Positions 33,458-45,209 are shown, counted from the stretch's first letter. The stretch: 64,000 bases of DNA from Raphanus sativus (GCF_000801105.2 NC_079516.1:17948998-18012997), one strand, 5' to 3'. The notes: generated by a model from the letters alone, not told the origin. Numbers and translations are program-made.

Positions 33458-34368
33458 TCTTATATATCCTTTAGACTATATTTGCGAAGTGATTTTTCCA
33501 CATGTCCCCTCTATAATCAATTTCACAAAACAAATATGACATGGCTACTGAAATTGATGACATGACTTCCGGAAAAATATGACATAGATAATTTCATTTA
33601 AAGTTGATTTATATTTTTGGCAAACTTATTAGAATATGGTAATAATTCATATATTATATTTAATATTGATATTTATTTTTGGTAATTTTTAAATATGATA
33701 ATAGCTCATACATTATTTATAAAATATTCATATATAACATTTCAAATTTCGAAATATTATTATTTTTGTATAACTATACAATTTGTATTACTAAAGCTTT
33801 CAAAAATTTCTACAATTTTTTTAAAAAATAAACAAATATGACATGGCTACTGAAATTGATGACATGGCTTCCGAAAAATATGACATGGATAATTTTATTT
33901 AAAGTTGATTTATATTTTTTGCCAAACTTATTAGAATATGGTAATAATTCATATATTATATTTAATATTATATTTCTTTTTGGTGAATTTTAAATATGGT
34001 AATAGCTCATACTTCATCTATAAATAAATACATTCATATATAACATTTCAAATTTCGAAATATTATTGTTTTTGTATAATTGTACAATTTGTATTACTAA
34101 AGCTTTCAATTTTTTTACAATTTTTCAAAAACTTAAATATCTAATCGTAAGGTCATTAGTTTCTTATATATCTACAAATTTTATAAATATTGTTTAGGCT
34201 AATTATACAATTTTTATATCATTTTTATTAGTTTTATACAAATTAATTTAATATATATCAAATCTATATTAAATATTAGTAAGAAATAGTAAAATTTATA
34301 ATAAATTTTTTTATATATAAGTTAGATTTAAAAATTTCTTACTGCACATAGTGCAGAAAAATACCTAG
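33458..34368 (+). mobile_element. Non-autonomous Helitron with tandem interior
   Basis: The 3' end is well defined: CTGCACATAGTGCAG hairpin, then AAAAATAC and CTAG before a T (34365-34368). The 5' end is less certain, around TCTTATATATCCTTTAGAC at 33458. The interior is a roughly 304-bp tandem duplication. Confidence 0.6.
33525..34140. repeat. 304-bp tandem duplication
   Basis: The phrase aaatatgacatggctactga starts near 33531 and again near 33834. The following sequence (gttgatttatatttttggc, gaatatggtaataattcata, acatttcaaatttcgaaata) repeats in order with few differences. Confidence 0.8.
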
Positions 34369-35510
34369 TAAATATATATATTTGAAGATAACTAGAACAA
34401 ACAAGTGAGTTTTCATACAGATGGTTAATAAAGGTTAATTTGAAATCACAAGAAAATTTCCTAGACATTTGTGAAAAAAAGACAAAAGTTATCATATTTA
34501 GAAAAGGCTATAAATAATACTCCTAGACTCCTAGTACGTTACTTAGTAGTTGCCACCCAATTGCTTGGGAGACAGCTTCTCTAATTCCCATCCGGAGCAC
34601 ACGACTCAATGTGACCTCTGCTGGGTTCAAGATCTGAGAACTGTTCAGTATAGTTATTAAATAAGTATGTCTGATGAATTGTTTCATATATTAAATTTCT
34701 ATTTGGCTGTTTAAACAACAAAAGCAGAGTAAATTGTATCTAAAATTGCTGTTTAAAACATAAAAGCAGAGTAAATTGTATCTAAAATTTCTGTTTAAAA
34801 CATAAAAGCAGAGGAAATTGTATCTAAAATTTATGTAAGAAACCCTAACATCTAAATAAGTATATGTTAACAACAAGCACGCATTTAAAATCCGTTAAAA
34901 AAAACAAGCACGCACTTTGAAGATGTGTCACCCATAGATCCAAAGATAAATATTTTCAATAAGAAACCATTTTGGGTTCTAAAAGAGAAAAAATATCAAA
35001 TATTATAACTAAATGATTAACTTTTTATTTTCTTGAATTAATTGAAATAACAGTTGAATGATATCTGTTATTTGAGTTGTTTAGGAGGTTATTAAAAAGA
35101 ACATCATTTAAGATTTGTTCACTCTCTTTCATGTTTTTAATTTTTCTTTTCATTTTCTTTAAATTATAAGAATATCTCCTTTTTTTTTGTTCAAGAATAT
35201 CTCCTAAACCTCATTGATAGAACTGTTCTTACCCATTTTTTTTATCATAAACAACCATTGATTAGTTTTATTTTCACAATGGGTTTGTAGCCTTGGAGAT
35301 ATGCCCACACAACCATATGCAACCACTTACAAAATCAATTTCACAAGTATCAAGTTAAGATTCTTCTCAACTATAGATGTGTTTTTAAAATCTATATAGG
35401 TCAATTTTATCACTCATAGTAGTCCATATACATAACCAGGACCAGTTTAATTTTAGTTTTTGAACCTTTTAGAACCTTTTATAACTGATATTCCGCTATC
35501 ATAAAAGCTA
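34369..35510. other. Intergenic DNA with a 42-bp triplet repeat
   Basis: No gene is supported. Sequence near 34550-34640 is less AT-rich and contains ggttcaagatc, but no tRNA fold was found. The 42-bp repeat at 34707-34835 explains the open frame there. Confidence 0.4.
34707..34835. repeat. 42-bp tandem repeat, 3 copies
   Basis: Unit ctgtttaaaacataaaagca followed by gagtaaattgtatctaaaat and tt. The three copies are almost identical. Confidence 0.85.
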
Positions 35511-35733
35511 CTAGATTCTGATCCGCCCTTTTGAAGGGTGGGTATATTTTGTGTGTTTACAATTTTTAAAAATTAATTTACATATTTGTGTATTTATCAT
35601 ATTTTTGTTTTTTGTAATCATATTTGTGTAAAATATATTTGTCAAACGATTAGTAAAAAATTATAATGATTGTATTAAAATAGTTGGACTAAACATATAT
35701 CAATATGTCATATTTCTAATTTAATAGAATAGA
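35511..35733 (-). mobile_element. Short Helitron-type element (about 223 bp)
   Basis: The minus-strand 3' end has hairpin CCCTTCAAAAGGG then CGGATCAGAATCTAG before T (35511). A 5' end TCTATTCTATTAAATTAG preceded by A is at 35733. A diverged element with the same termini is at 52247. The same 3' end could instead pair with the 5' terminus at 38519 in a 3.0-kb element. Confidence 0.5.
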
Positions 35734-36826
35734 TACAAATAATTTATGAGAAAACAACCAATAAAATCCTGAACTTTCAAACTAAAGCCAAAAAACTTCA
35801 ACTTATGTTTGAGCTAAAAAGATCTTCAACTTTCAAATATTGATCGTTCTAATAATTATATTTTGTTTACTTGGCCATTTAAGATATCCGAATAGTCAAC
35901 TGTTAAACTCGATTGGAAATATAGATGTCCGTGCTGCCAACAAAAATAGATGTCTGTTATCTCTTTAAACAATATATTTTTTTAAACTGATTAAACATTA
36001 AGTCGACTCGTAGCATCTTTTTGTGAAACTATATCCATAATCGACTTCATCTTCCTCATTTTCTAGTGAGGAATATGAAGTCGATTTGGGGCGTTAGTTT
36101 CGCGAAAGAAATGCTTTAAGTGTTTAAAGAAGCAAAACAACGTCGTTTAACTAATTTTTTAAAAATGACATCTTTTAGAAAGTTAACATCTATTTATATA
36201 ATCGAGTTTAATAATTGACTATTCATGTTTTTTAAACAGCCGAGTCAACAAAATATGATGATTAAAACGACCAATATTTGAAAGTTGAAATTTTTTTTAG
36301 CTCAAACATAAGTTGGAGGTTCTTTTTTTTTACTTTAATTTGAAAGTTTGGAATTTTAATGGTTGTTTTCTCAATAATTTATTGTTTTATTTTAGTATTT
36401 AGTATTTATCTATAATAGTTAGATCTTTAGGAGTTTTATGTGCCTATAGGAAATTTTGATATAAATAGAATTTATGTAGCAAAAAAAAAGATAAATGGAA
36501 TTTGAAATGATGGCAGAAGATATATTATGAATAAATTAGTGGTAATCTAAAATTTAGGAATTTGTTAAAAATTAGTTCACCTATGGAAATCAAATTTTAT
36601 TTGAGTAGTAAATTTACGTTAGATATTTGATTTTCAATTGGTTATCTATATACCATCGATATGTTGTTTATATTTTCGATTGTGATTAATTTATTTAGCA
36701 TGTATACCAGCAATATACTGTTTATACGATGATTTCCTTCTAAAATATCTTATATTTCAAAAATTTCGTGTAGGTAAGAAAAAGGTGACTCCAAAAACAG
36801 AACTCATGGATTTCTTTTAATATATA

Positions 36827-37086
36827 CTCCCTCTGTTTCATAATAAGTGTCACTCTGAACTTATTTTCTTGTTACACAAAGAGTGTCATTTTACAATTCC
36901 AATATAAATTATACTAACTTTCAGCTGAAAATTAATTGCAAACTGCATTGATTTTATAAATAATTTTATTTATCTAAAATACTATTGGTCAAAGAAGTAT
37001 AATTAATTACAACTTACATATATTTCAACAACTTTCTTAATCTGCGTGAAAATATCACAATGACACTTTTTAAGAAACGGAGGGAG
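36827..37086. mobile_element. Stowaway MITE, TSD TA
   Basis: Ends CTCCCTCTGTTTCATAATAA and, inverted, CTCCCTCCGTTTCTTAAAAA, both followed by gtgtca. TA is duplicated at each side (36825-36826 and 37087-37088). The 260-bp interior is AT-rich and non-coding. Confidence 0.9.
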
Positions 37087-37937
37087 TAGTGATTATGATC
37101 TTGACAATGTAAATGCAATAAACCCAAAACAATATTAAATTATGGGAAATCAATCTCGAAAATTTATGGTGTAATGAAAGGAAAGGTATAGCGTGTATGT
37201 TTTGGTAGGAAACTAATGGGTTAATGAAATGCAAAACTACTGTGTTTTAACCTGTGGAATGATTGTAATTATTAAGGAAATTTTAGGGTTAAATTTATTT
37301 GTACTATTTAGTTTTTATATTTTTATTTCTTTTTAATATGTTTTAATATATTTACTAACTTTTAAGTGTTTAAAAGTTATTTTTTTATTTTTATCAAATT
37401 AATTAAAACATATTTTGTTTACCTTTTTATTCACAAATATGTGTGCTAATTTATTTATAATATTATGGATTACTAATTATTTTTTTATTTTTAATCTGTA
37501 AAAACTATTAGTACTACTAACTTAGTATATGTACTAATTATTTTAAATAATAAATGAAAAAATGGTATATTCAAAAACCGAAATATTTCCATGATAAATA
37601 AAAAACTGTATCTAATCATATAACGTAAAATTCACTAATATTATAAAATAAATAAATTTATTAATTTTTGGTATAAAACTGAATAAACCAAAAATCAACA
37701 GTATAGAAACCGAACCAAACTAAAGTAAATATGGTCCTAGTATGGTAGCTATTTTTATAAACCGAAATACCCAAAAAACTGAAACCGAACAAATTCTTGG
37801 ATTGAACATCTAGATGCAAGCCTAGAGAATAAATATAATGTAATACTCCGTTTTTAAAGAAATCCCTCCTAATACACTAATATCTACCTTAATAAATGAT
37901 TGTCAATTTTTTAGGAATCTTTTGATGAGATAATTAA

Positions 37938-38203
37938 GGCTCTAACTGGTGACCATTAAATTAGGAATAGAAATGAGTAGGAAAGGAATGAATAGGAATA
38001 AAATCAATGGAATTAAAAAGATTATTTATTACTTTTGTTCCATATCAATTTTGATAAGGAATACTTTTGTTCTATGGTTCCTTAAAATTTAAGGAATGAC
38101 AAGAAATCAGACGGAACAAAAATTCCCTATAAATGGTGTAATTTTTAAGGAATGAGTGGGAATGGATCATTCCCATTGGTTCCATATGCCACCAGTTAGA
38201 GCC
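37938..38203. mobile_element. Tourist-type MITE, TSD TAA
   Basis: Inverted ends GGCTCTAACTGGTGAC and GGCTCTAACTGGTGGC differ at one base and are flanked by TAA on both sides. The interior is rich in ggaatg/cattcc, as in the element at 31839-32106. The 266-bp length and TWA duplication fit PIF/Harbinger MITEs. Confidence 0.85.
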
Positions 38204-38519
38204 TAAGGTTCATTTGTTTTCAAATAATTACCAATACGTTGATTTTCAATATTGTTAATGTTAGCTATATTGGCAATTTATATCTGAAAAATAAAATTTG
38301 ACAAAAAAAATATCTGAAAAATAAAATTAATTACTAACTGGAACAAAATTTATCACGTGTGATAGCCAAGTAAGACCTCATAATAGGTTATAATTAAATT
38401 AACCAAACATTTTAATTAATGAAACTAAAACCCATTTAAACCTAGTGGCAATCTCTTAATTTTTTTTGTGGAAAACTAAGGGGTAAGTACTATTTGTACT
38501 TCCCTTTTAATAGTTTAGA

Positions 38520-39136
38520 TATTTACCGCATAATTTTATAAGGAGTAGATTATTAATAATTGAATATTTGCTTGTAAATATTACATCTAAATTTTTGAAA
38601 TGCTAAATAATTTATACTATATGATTTTAGTATGGATTTTTGTGTTTTTATTATTAAAAATAATCTAAATTTACAATATGATTTATGGATTTTTGTATTT
38701 AGATTAGTAAACATAAGTTACATTAACGTATGATTTTGGTTTTAGTATATGATTTTAGTATGGATTTTCGTATCTCAGAAGTGCTTTAAATTTACATATA
38801 TAATGTAACCAAAGAGACATTTTAATTGCTATTATAAAAAAACGAATTCATTAAATAATAAGTTTTCTTTTATCCAAATTATCATCACTTTGCATTTTCA
38901 ATGATCCTTATCTGCACACACCTTGAAATATTTTTTTAAGGAAATGAAAGATTGCAATCTTTTAATTTGATGTAATAGCTAAATATTAGGAAACTCATTT
39001 GAGATTTTTAAGGAAAGTTCTATATATTATTCTTTTGTAAATATTTTTTAATTAAAAATAGAGTGGCATTCACTTGTAATTATTGAGCAAAACTAAAGGT
39101 TATTTTTTTTTTGTACTTCAGTTTTAATAGTTTAAA
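38520..39136. other. AT-rich spacer ending in another Helitron 5' terminus
   Basis: Near 39105-39134 the minus strand reads TAAACTATTAAAACTGAAGT, a Helitron 5' end with a changed first base. It abuts the 3' end of the next element at 39137, so two Helitrons appear to lie head to tail. Confidence 0.45.
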
Positions 39137-40724
39137 CTAGATTTTGACCCGCACGCCCGTGCGGGTATATTTTTATAAAATATTTTTGTTTTTCATGTCA
39201 ATATTAGAGTGGGACAAAGAACTTCAATCCCAAAAATCGCAACAATTCCGATCCAAAAAGAAATACCAAACCCAAAACCGAAATTAATTAAATTATCAAA
39301 ATTTTGGTATTTAGAGAACTGAAACCGAATTCGATCCAAACAGAATTATTTCAGATATTTAAATGTATTCGAAATAGATTTATATACTTATATATATACT
39401 ATTTTTGGATTTAATGTATATTAAAAATCCAGAATATATATAGTATTTTTAAGTTGGTTTAAATAATTGAAAATATATATAAATAGTGAAATATAAATAT
39501 CTAAAATAGTTAAAATATACTCAAAACACCAAATATACTTCAAAATAATTATTGATTATCTATCCAAATATTTAAATCAAACCAATTTATATATTAAGTT
39601 CAGGTATTCTAACATATGTTATTCAAATTTATATGTAATATATTATTTTGTTTATATACTTTAGAAATTTAAAAATAATTTAAATGGGTTAGCCGGACCC
39701 GAATAAACGCGCAGAGATCCGAATTGAATCCTAACCAAAATTTAGAAATATCCGAATGTGACTAAAATCGTTGTCCCCAAAAACCTGAAACAAAATAAAA
39801 CCCAAACCGAACCCGATTGGATATCCGAACCCCCACCTCTAACTCACAATCTATTTTAAAAAAAAAACAGAGTAAACATATAATTAATAGTATTTTATAT
39901 ATACTATCATATAAATAATCACATATATTATATTTAAAATTTTAATGTGAAATATAAAAATTATAATTTAAGTTGGTATATGAACCTTGCCTTTGTATTA
40001 TATTTTTTTATATGTATTGAAAACATTTTTTAATAATAATTATTGGAAAATATGTTAGTAATTTTTTTTTAATATATGTATATTTTGGGAATATGAATTT
40101 ATTAGGATTAATGAATTAGTTATATTGGCTGATTGATATGGTCATTTTTTAGCGGAGAAGTAGGAAACTTTTTATAACTATATTATTATAACTATATTAT
40201 CTTGATTTTGTGAGCAGATAATAACAAATTATTCTAACTATAATATCTCTTGTTATTGTAATCTAAATACATTATAAATATATAATAATACGATTTTATC
40301 TATATTAGAGAATTGTTAAAATAGCCATGTGACAAAACATACAATTGATCATACAAAATTAGAGAGTAAACATAATAATACATACATGAAATTAATGGTT
40401 TAGAAAGATAAGTTACATGAATTAATTATAATAATACTGACAGCTATAAGTAACGTGGTTAAATATTTATATATTTAGTTTTCATTTTGCAGGGAAGGTC
40501 AAACGACCATTGATGGGGAGAAGGAAATTAATTTTGGTCACTCGGTTTAGGAATAATAGAATTACAATATGATAGATACGGTTTAGGTACAAAAAGAAAT
40601 CGAGAATGTTAGACTTTTGATAGATAAATGAAACGGCACTGTATGAGGCAGTGGCAATTCATTGTAAATAATAAGAAAAAATCAGAGTAAGTACTTATTT
40701 GTACTTCACTTTTAATAGGATAGA
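39137..40724 (-). mobile_element. Non-autonomous Helitron with strong 3' hairpin
   Basis: On the minus strand the 5' end is A|TCTATCCTATTAAAAGTGAA at 40724. The 3' end is a perfect 8-bp stem CCCGCACG-GG-CGTGCGGG followed by TCAAAATCTAG and T. No protein-coding capacity; 1,588 bp. Confidence 0.8.
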
Positions 40725-41257
40725 TTAACTGTTTATCGTTCATGTTTTGAATTGGGAGAGAGTGCGAGTATTGAAAAAAATGATTAAGGTTTTTAATTTT
40801 GATTTTTGCCCCAAATCGAATGACATTATTTTGATTAATGAATAAAACGACGTCAAATATTAATAAATAAAACGACGTCATTTTCTTCTTCTTCTTGATA
40901 CATCAGATGCCACATTTAGTTTGACTAAGCATTGTTTAACATTTGACAATGATAAGTTAGTGAGTGCAGATTTTATTTCCACAGTTCAAAATTTAGGTTT
41001 AAAATTTAAATATTTATTTTTTTAGTTTGGATTGGTTTTAGCACATATCTTTTGTTCGAATTTGAAAAAACACGACAAAATAGTAAATTTAAAAAGACCT
41101 TTTTCCGTTTTTCCTCGGAAATAATCATTGTTATTTCTTTTCATTTTTTTCCTCGCCAAGCTAATATTATTTAGCTAGAAATAATGATAAATTACAATAC
41201 ATTTTTATTATATATATATATATATATATAACTTATAAGTCACTAGAGACAGAGTTA
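40725..41257. other. Intergenic DNA
   Basis: Contains a (cttctt)n-like stretch near 40880 and an (AT)n run near 41210. No gene is recognised; the minus frame at 40609-40881 has no domain. Confidence 0.35.
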
Positions 41258-41473
41258 GAGCATCATTATTGCTAAGTCCTTAGCATTGGTCTTTAATACA
41301 TATATATGTATATGTATATGTTATATATGTGTATGTAATTGTTTGTTAAGGACTTTACGGAAACCGAAATCGAAAGTTTTCTTAATCTTAGCAAACAATT
41401 ACATACGCATATATAATATATACATATATGTATATTAAGGACCAATGTTAAGGACTTAGCAATAATGATGCTC
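41258..41473. mobile_element. Tourist-type MITE, near-perfect hairpin, TSD TTA
   Basis: Starts GAGCATCATTATTGCTAAGT and ends with its inverted copy; complementarity continues through ccttagcattggtc and most of the 216 bp. Flanked by TTA on both sides (41255-41257, 41474-41476). The whole element could fold into one long hairpin. The minus frame 41293-41670 overlaps it and is not a gene. Confidence 0.9.
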
Positions 41474-42487
41474 TTAGGAGTTTGAATGAATGTTCGTGGC
41501 TCCCACCTCGTTTGATCTATAAGGAGACGGGTATATGTAGATTGATTTGAAAAATTTGAATCCGAGTGCAGATTAATTATATGTTTTGTTGTACACATGC
41601 GGGTCATCCTGATTTGACTGCATATATCCGCCAACCCATAATTATCTTTAAAAAATCCAAGTTTTTTCAAAAATGTAAAACTACAATATTTATGTTATTT
41701 TACTTATATAAATATATATTTATATTGTTTTGAAAATGAATAATTAAAATACCTATTTTGGAAAATTAAAATATTTGCGGATCATGTAGAGTGATCACAA
41801 ATTTCAGCGGGACAGGTGCATGTTGACTATAGTCAGATTTTCAAATGAGACAGATAATTCAACTGTGGTGGAACGGATCAAGCAGAACAGGTTTGATCCG
41901 CTTCTCAGCACCGACTAGAGCCCAGCACCGACTAGAGCTTTAATTAAGTGCAAATAAAATAAAGGAAAATTTTAGCTAAGAGATCATCAAACCTAGAGGC
42001 TGATATCATAGAAGTGGAGAGAAGAGAGTTAACTGGACAAAGTTCATCACACACATTTGTATATAGATTGATTTTGGTTAAATTTTTTCTTTAAAAAACT
42101 TAAATACATGGGCTAATGGAGTCATTACTCATTTTGTAGACGCCTCTAACTGTATCCGCTAGCTACTCGGTTTATCCTACCAAAGTTTATAATGCAAGTA
42201 TATATTCCATCCAATCGTTAGGTATGTAATACGTCAACAGAATATACTCTCAAAAACAGTAATGATGAATATTAAATAGAGAATATAGAACAAATGAGCT
42301 AAAACATTCTAGAGGAAGAGGAATCTCATCCACCGAACCAAATTCTCTTGCACAACCACAAATCTTCTCTCGCCTTATTTTTATTTCGATCTTTTTGTCT
42401 ATACGCTAACATCTCAAATTCTTCACCTTAGAAAGTACTAAGCACACAAGTCTGAGTGCAGGAAAAACAAGTTTTTTTCAGACAAAG
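41474..42487. other. Upstream region of the NIK2-like gene
   Basis: Spacer and presumed promoter/5' leader of the receptor gene. No other bounded element is recognised. Confidence 0.35.
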
Positions 42488-44045
42488 ATGGTGCACAGAA
42501 GAAGAGAAGTTAAAAAGAGTTATGTTATGTTCTCTTCAACCTTCTTCTGGATCTTTTTCCTCTGTCTTTCTCCTGCAGAGCTTATACACGGTGTTAACTT
42601 TGAAAGTAACATTCACTAATAAAATCTTCTTTCTTTCCTTCTTTCTATTTATGTTTCTTTCTTCCTAAAACATGTTTTTGGTTGTTGTTGTTTCCTCTAT
42701 AGTTCTTGCTCTAGTAGATATCAAGAGTTCACTGATTGATCCTCATGGAGTTCTAGTAAACTGGGACAGCACAGCAGTTGATCCTTGTAGCTGGAATCTG
42801 ATCACTTGCTCTGCTGATAATTTTGTCCTAAGCATGTAAGAACTAAATACACAAATATATAATGTAAGCATGTGTTTACTTACGGTCTTTAATTATATGT
42901 GTGTAGAGGAGGTGCAAACCAGGACTTGTCAGGAACTCTTGCATCAAGTATTGGCAATTTAACATATCTTGAGACTGTGTCAGTGTTCATCTCTTAATAA
43001 TGTAGTTTTGTTGTTTATTTTAGTTTTCTAAATAAAGTTTTCTAAATTTTTATTTTTTTTGGATATACATATAAAAGGCTATTGCAGAACAATTACTTCA
43101 CGGGAAATATCCCTCCTGAGATTGGGAAACTGATGAAACTCAAAACACTTGATCTATCTAACAATAACTTCTCTGGTGTAATCCCATCCACTCTTTCTCA
43201 TCCCACATATTTTCAATACTTGTAAGATTACCCATTAATTTTTTTATTTTTTTTTTTGTAACTGAATTACCCATTAATTTTCCAAATGTTTTTTACCATA
43301 ATTTATAAAAATAATTATATATGGAGGGATTTTGTGTTTAAATTTTTGGAGCAGGAAGCTGAACAATAATAGCCTGACAGGAACAATTCCTACCTCAGTG
43401 GCAAACATGACCCGACTAATTCTTTTGTACACACTCTCTCTTTATTTCCTTTTTCTTTTCTTCTTGTATGTATATTTGCTTATACATTTAAAATTTTCTG
43501 TAGGGATCTGTCCTACAATAACTTGAGTTGTCCAGTTCCAATATTACATGCCAATACATTCAAGTAAGTCTATTCATGAAAAGGAACTGTTCTGTTTTAC
43601 TCTGTTCAAAGGAAAAAAACAGTGTCCTTTTCTGCAACGTATCCACATTTTGACATTTGTACGTTACCATAATTAATTATACTTAGCATGTAAAATAAAT
43701 TTTTATGTAACATTTGATCTACTTGTTATGCAGTGTAATGGGCAATCCTCAGATTTGTTCAACAAGAACTGAGGAATACTGCAACATGACTCATCCTAAA
43801 CCAACGTCACTTACTTTTAGCAGTTCTGATCGTAAGTAAAATCTAAACTTTCAACTATGAAAAGAAAGGAAATTATGAAATCTTTAGAATTCTAGAGACT
43901 GTAAGCTAAAATGGGTTTGTTTTTACTTTCTTTGTTGTTTGATGAAGCATCTGATGGAAGAACAATAAACCAGAAATTCGCTGTACAATTTGGTTTAAGC
44001 CTTGCATGTATCTGCTTGCTGATCATTGGATTTGGTCTTAATTAA
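42488..44045 (+). CDS. NIK2-like LRR receptor protein lacking a kinase domain
   Basis: Eight exons (42488-42605, 42703-42835, 42907-42978, 43078-43221, 43355-43426, 43504-43563, 43734-43831, 43948-44045) join into an intact 264-residue frame with GT/AG introns and the repeated 72-nt, same-phase LRR exons of LRR-II receptor kinases. The start [20 protein letters not shown] leads into a signal peptide. The LRRNT region follows ([25 protein letters not shown]), then four to five LRRs ([61 protein letters not shown]) and a second Cys pair ([11 protein letters not shown]). The end is [20 protein letters not shown] then GLN-stop, inside the transmembrane helix. The family normally continues into a cytoplasmic serine/threonine kinase; no kinase sequence follows before the next gene. 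NIK proteins act in antiviral and immune signalling. One LRR has NNLSC where NNLSG is usual. It may be a truncated paralogue or a secreted/membrane decoy; activity is not shown. Confidence 0.85.
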
Positions 44046-44182
44046 GATAAAACTGTATTTGAAGATTATGATAAGAAGGATGTAAATTTGTAAAAGCCAA
44101 GGCTTTATCTGTGAATCTCACCTGTATATAAATACTACAGTTATGGAAAGTTAATAAACAAGATTTGTACACAAGCTGTTTC

Positions 44183-44226
44183 ACGGTATGGTTCACTATA
44201 TATTGTGCTTTTTGGTGAACCATATA
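44183..44226. other. Inverted repeat in the convergent 3' region
   Basis: tatggttcac and gtgaaccata form a 10-bp stem around an AT-rich loop between the convergent ends of the NIK2-like and PAC1-like genes. It could affect 3'-end structure; no role is claimed. Confidence 0.5.
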
Positions 44227-44402
44227 TAGTTCTTAATAAACTTAAGATAATTTTTCCCAAAACAAAAGAAACAAAACTGTTTGCAATGAGGACACAACAC
44301 ACCAACACCTAAGGTCTCTGTTTTGTCCAAGGAAAGCTAAGCCATTACATAAGAAAACAAGAAACAACTTTTGAGAAGCTGAGGCAAACAGCTGCTTCAG
44401 AA

Positions 44403-45209
44403 TCATGTATATAGATCAGAGTCAAGCCAAGCATCCTTCTTAAGACCAGTTCTCGAAGAGTACTTCTCCAAATCTTTGCCCACACTTGCAACATCCAGAC
44501 CCGGGACGATGCTCTTCAGCAGAGCACCGAGAAATCTCACCACAGAAGGATCAAACTCAGGCCACGAGACCACCAACGCCCCTCTGATATTCTTCAGCTG
44601 ACATCTGCTCAAAAGCGAAGCACTCAGACCATCTACAACACTCCCTGATGGGAAGTAATCCAGTTTCAACCGAGACGCTATTGCTGCTTTCTTCTCGGAC
44701 GATGTCTCGAGCTTAGCAGCTAACGCCTCGTCCGGGGAGAGCCTCCCTCTGAAGTTACGGCTCTGAATGGAATCCAAGATGATAACCCTCTCGGGGACAA
44801 TGTCTTGTCCAACGAGCAGTCTCGAGACTAGGTTAGACCGTTCAGGAGAGACAGGAAGCTGAACGGAGACCAAAAGGATGGAGCTGTTGTTGTTGGTGGT
44901 GTCAGTCAAGGAGTATATGTTGCAGGATCTGTCTTGTAGAGAAGGCTCGAGGGTGTTTCCGGAGAAGGGGAGTTCGGGGAGGATGAGAGTTGCGATGAGA
45001 GTTTTCTTTGAAGGTAAGGTGTGGAAGATGTAGAGGGAAGGTGAAGAGAGGGATATGATGAGGAGAGATGGTTTGAGGGGGAGTTGGGGTTTGGGGTTTG
45101 AGAAGAGGATGAAAGGGGAGGGAAGGGGTTGTGGTGGGGAGGCGAAGTTGTTGAGATCTTCTTGGAAGAATCTTGAAGGTGGAGGATTCTCGGTTAATAC
45201 GTCTTCCAT
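44403..45209 (-). CDS. Proteasome assembly chaperone 1-like protein
   Basis: An uninterrupted 268-codon frame from the ATG at 45209. The first 50 residues are proline/serine-rich (MEDVLTENPPPSRFFQEDLN). The rest is a mixed alpha/beta domain without transmembrane segments or signal peptide. Phrases such as ILLVSVQLPVSPERSNLVSR, VIILDSIQSRNFRG and LVVSWPEFDPSVVRFLGALL fit the plant protein annotated as proteasome assembly chaperone 1 (PAC1/PSMG1), which pairs with PAC2 to guide alpha-ring assembly of the 20S core. I rely on recall of that family; no diagnostic motif can be checked by eye. Gene order suggests equivalence to Arabidopsis At3g25545. The minus-strand leader contains an intron. The frame overlapping its 5' part at 44902-45306 is a shadow. 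Confidence 0.8.
   Translation of the reverse strand: MEDVLTENPPPSRFFQEDLNNFASPPQPLPSPFILFSNPKPQLPLKPSLLIISLSSPSLYIFHTLPSKKTLIATLILPELPFSGNTLEPSLQDRSCNIYSLTDTTNNNSSILLVSVQLPVSPERSNLVSRLLVGQDIVPERVIILDSIQSRNFRGRLSPDEALAAKLETSSEKKAAIASRLKLDYFPSGSVVDGLSASLLSRCQLKNIRGALVVSWPEFDPSVVRFLGALLKSIVPGLDVASVGKDLEKYSSRTGLKKDAWLDSDLYT

Larger units (their letters stand above)
35734..38519 (-). mobile_element. Helitron-type DNA ending in a 5' terminus at 38519
   Basis: On the minus strand a typical 5' end, TCTAAACTATTAAAAGGGAA preceded by A, begins at 38519. Moving leftward the sequence is non-coding and carries a Stowaway MITE and a Tourist MITE. A roughly 90-bp block (ggttgttttctcaataattt / aaaacaaccaataaaatcct) is inverted between about 35755 and 36370, so some rearrangement has occurred. 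Confidence 0.45.

Noticed and set aside
34550..34645. Possible tRNA or SINE near ggttcaagatc
   Set aside because: No A box at the right distance, no A tail and no duplication.
41293..41670. Minus-strand 125-codon frame
   Set aside because: It runs through the hairpin of the Tourist MITE; the product is low-complexity tyrosine/isoleucine-rich at the end.
43332..43526. Separate small LRR protein read through introns
   Set aside because: It is exon 5 of the NIK2-like gene read into its intron.
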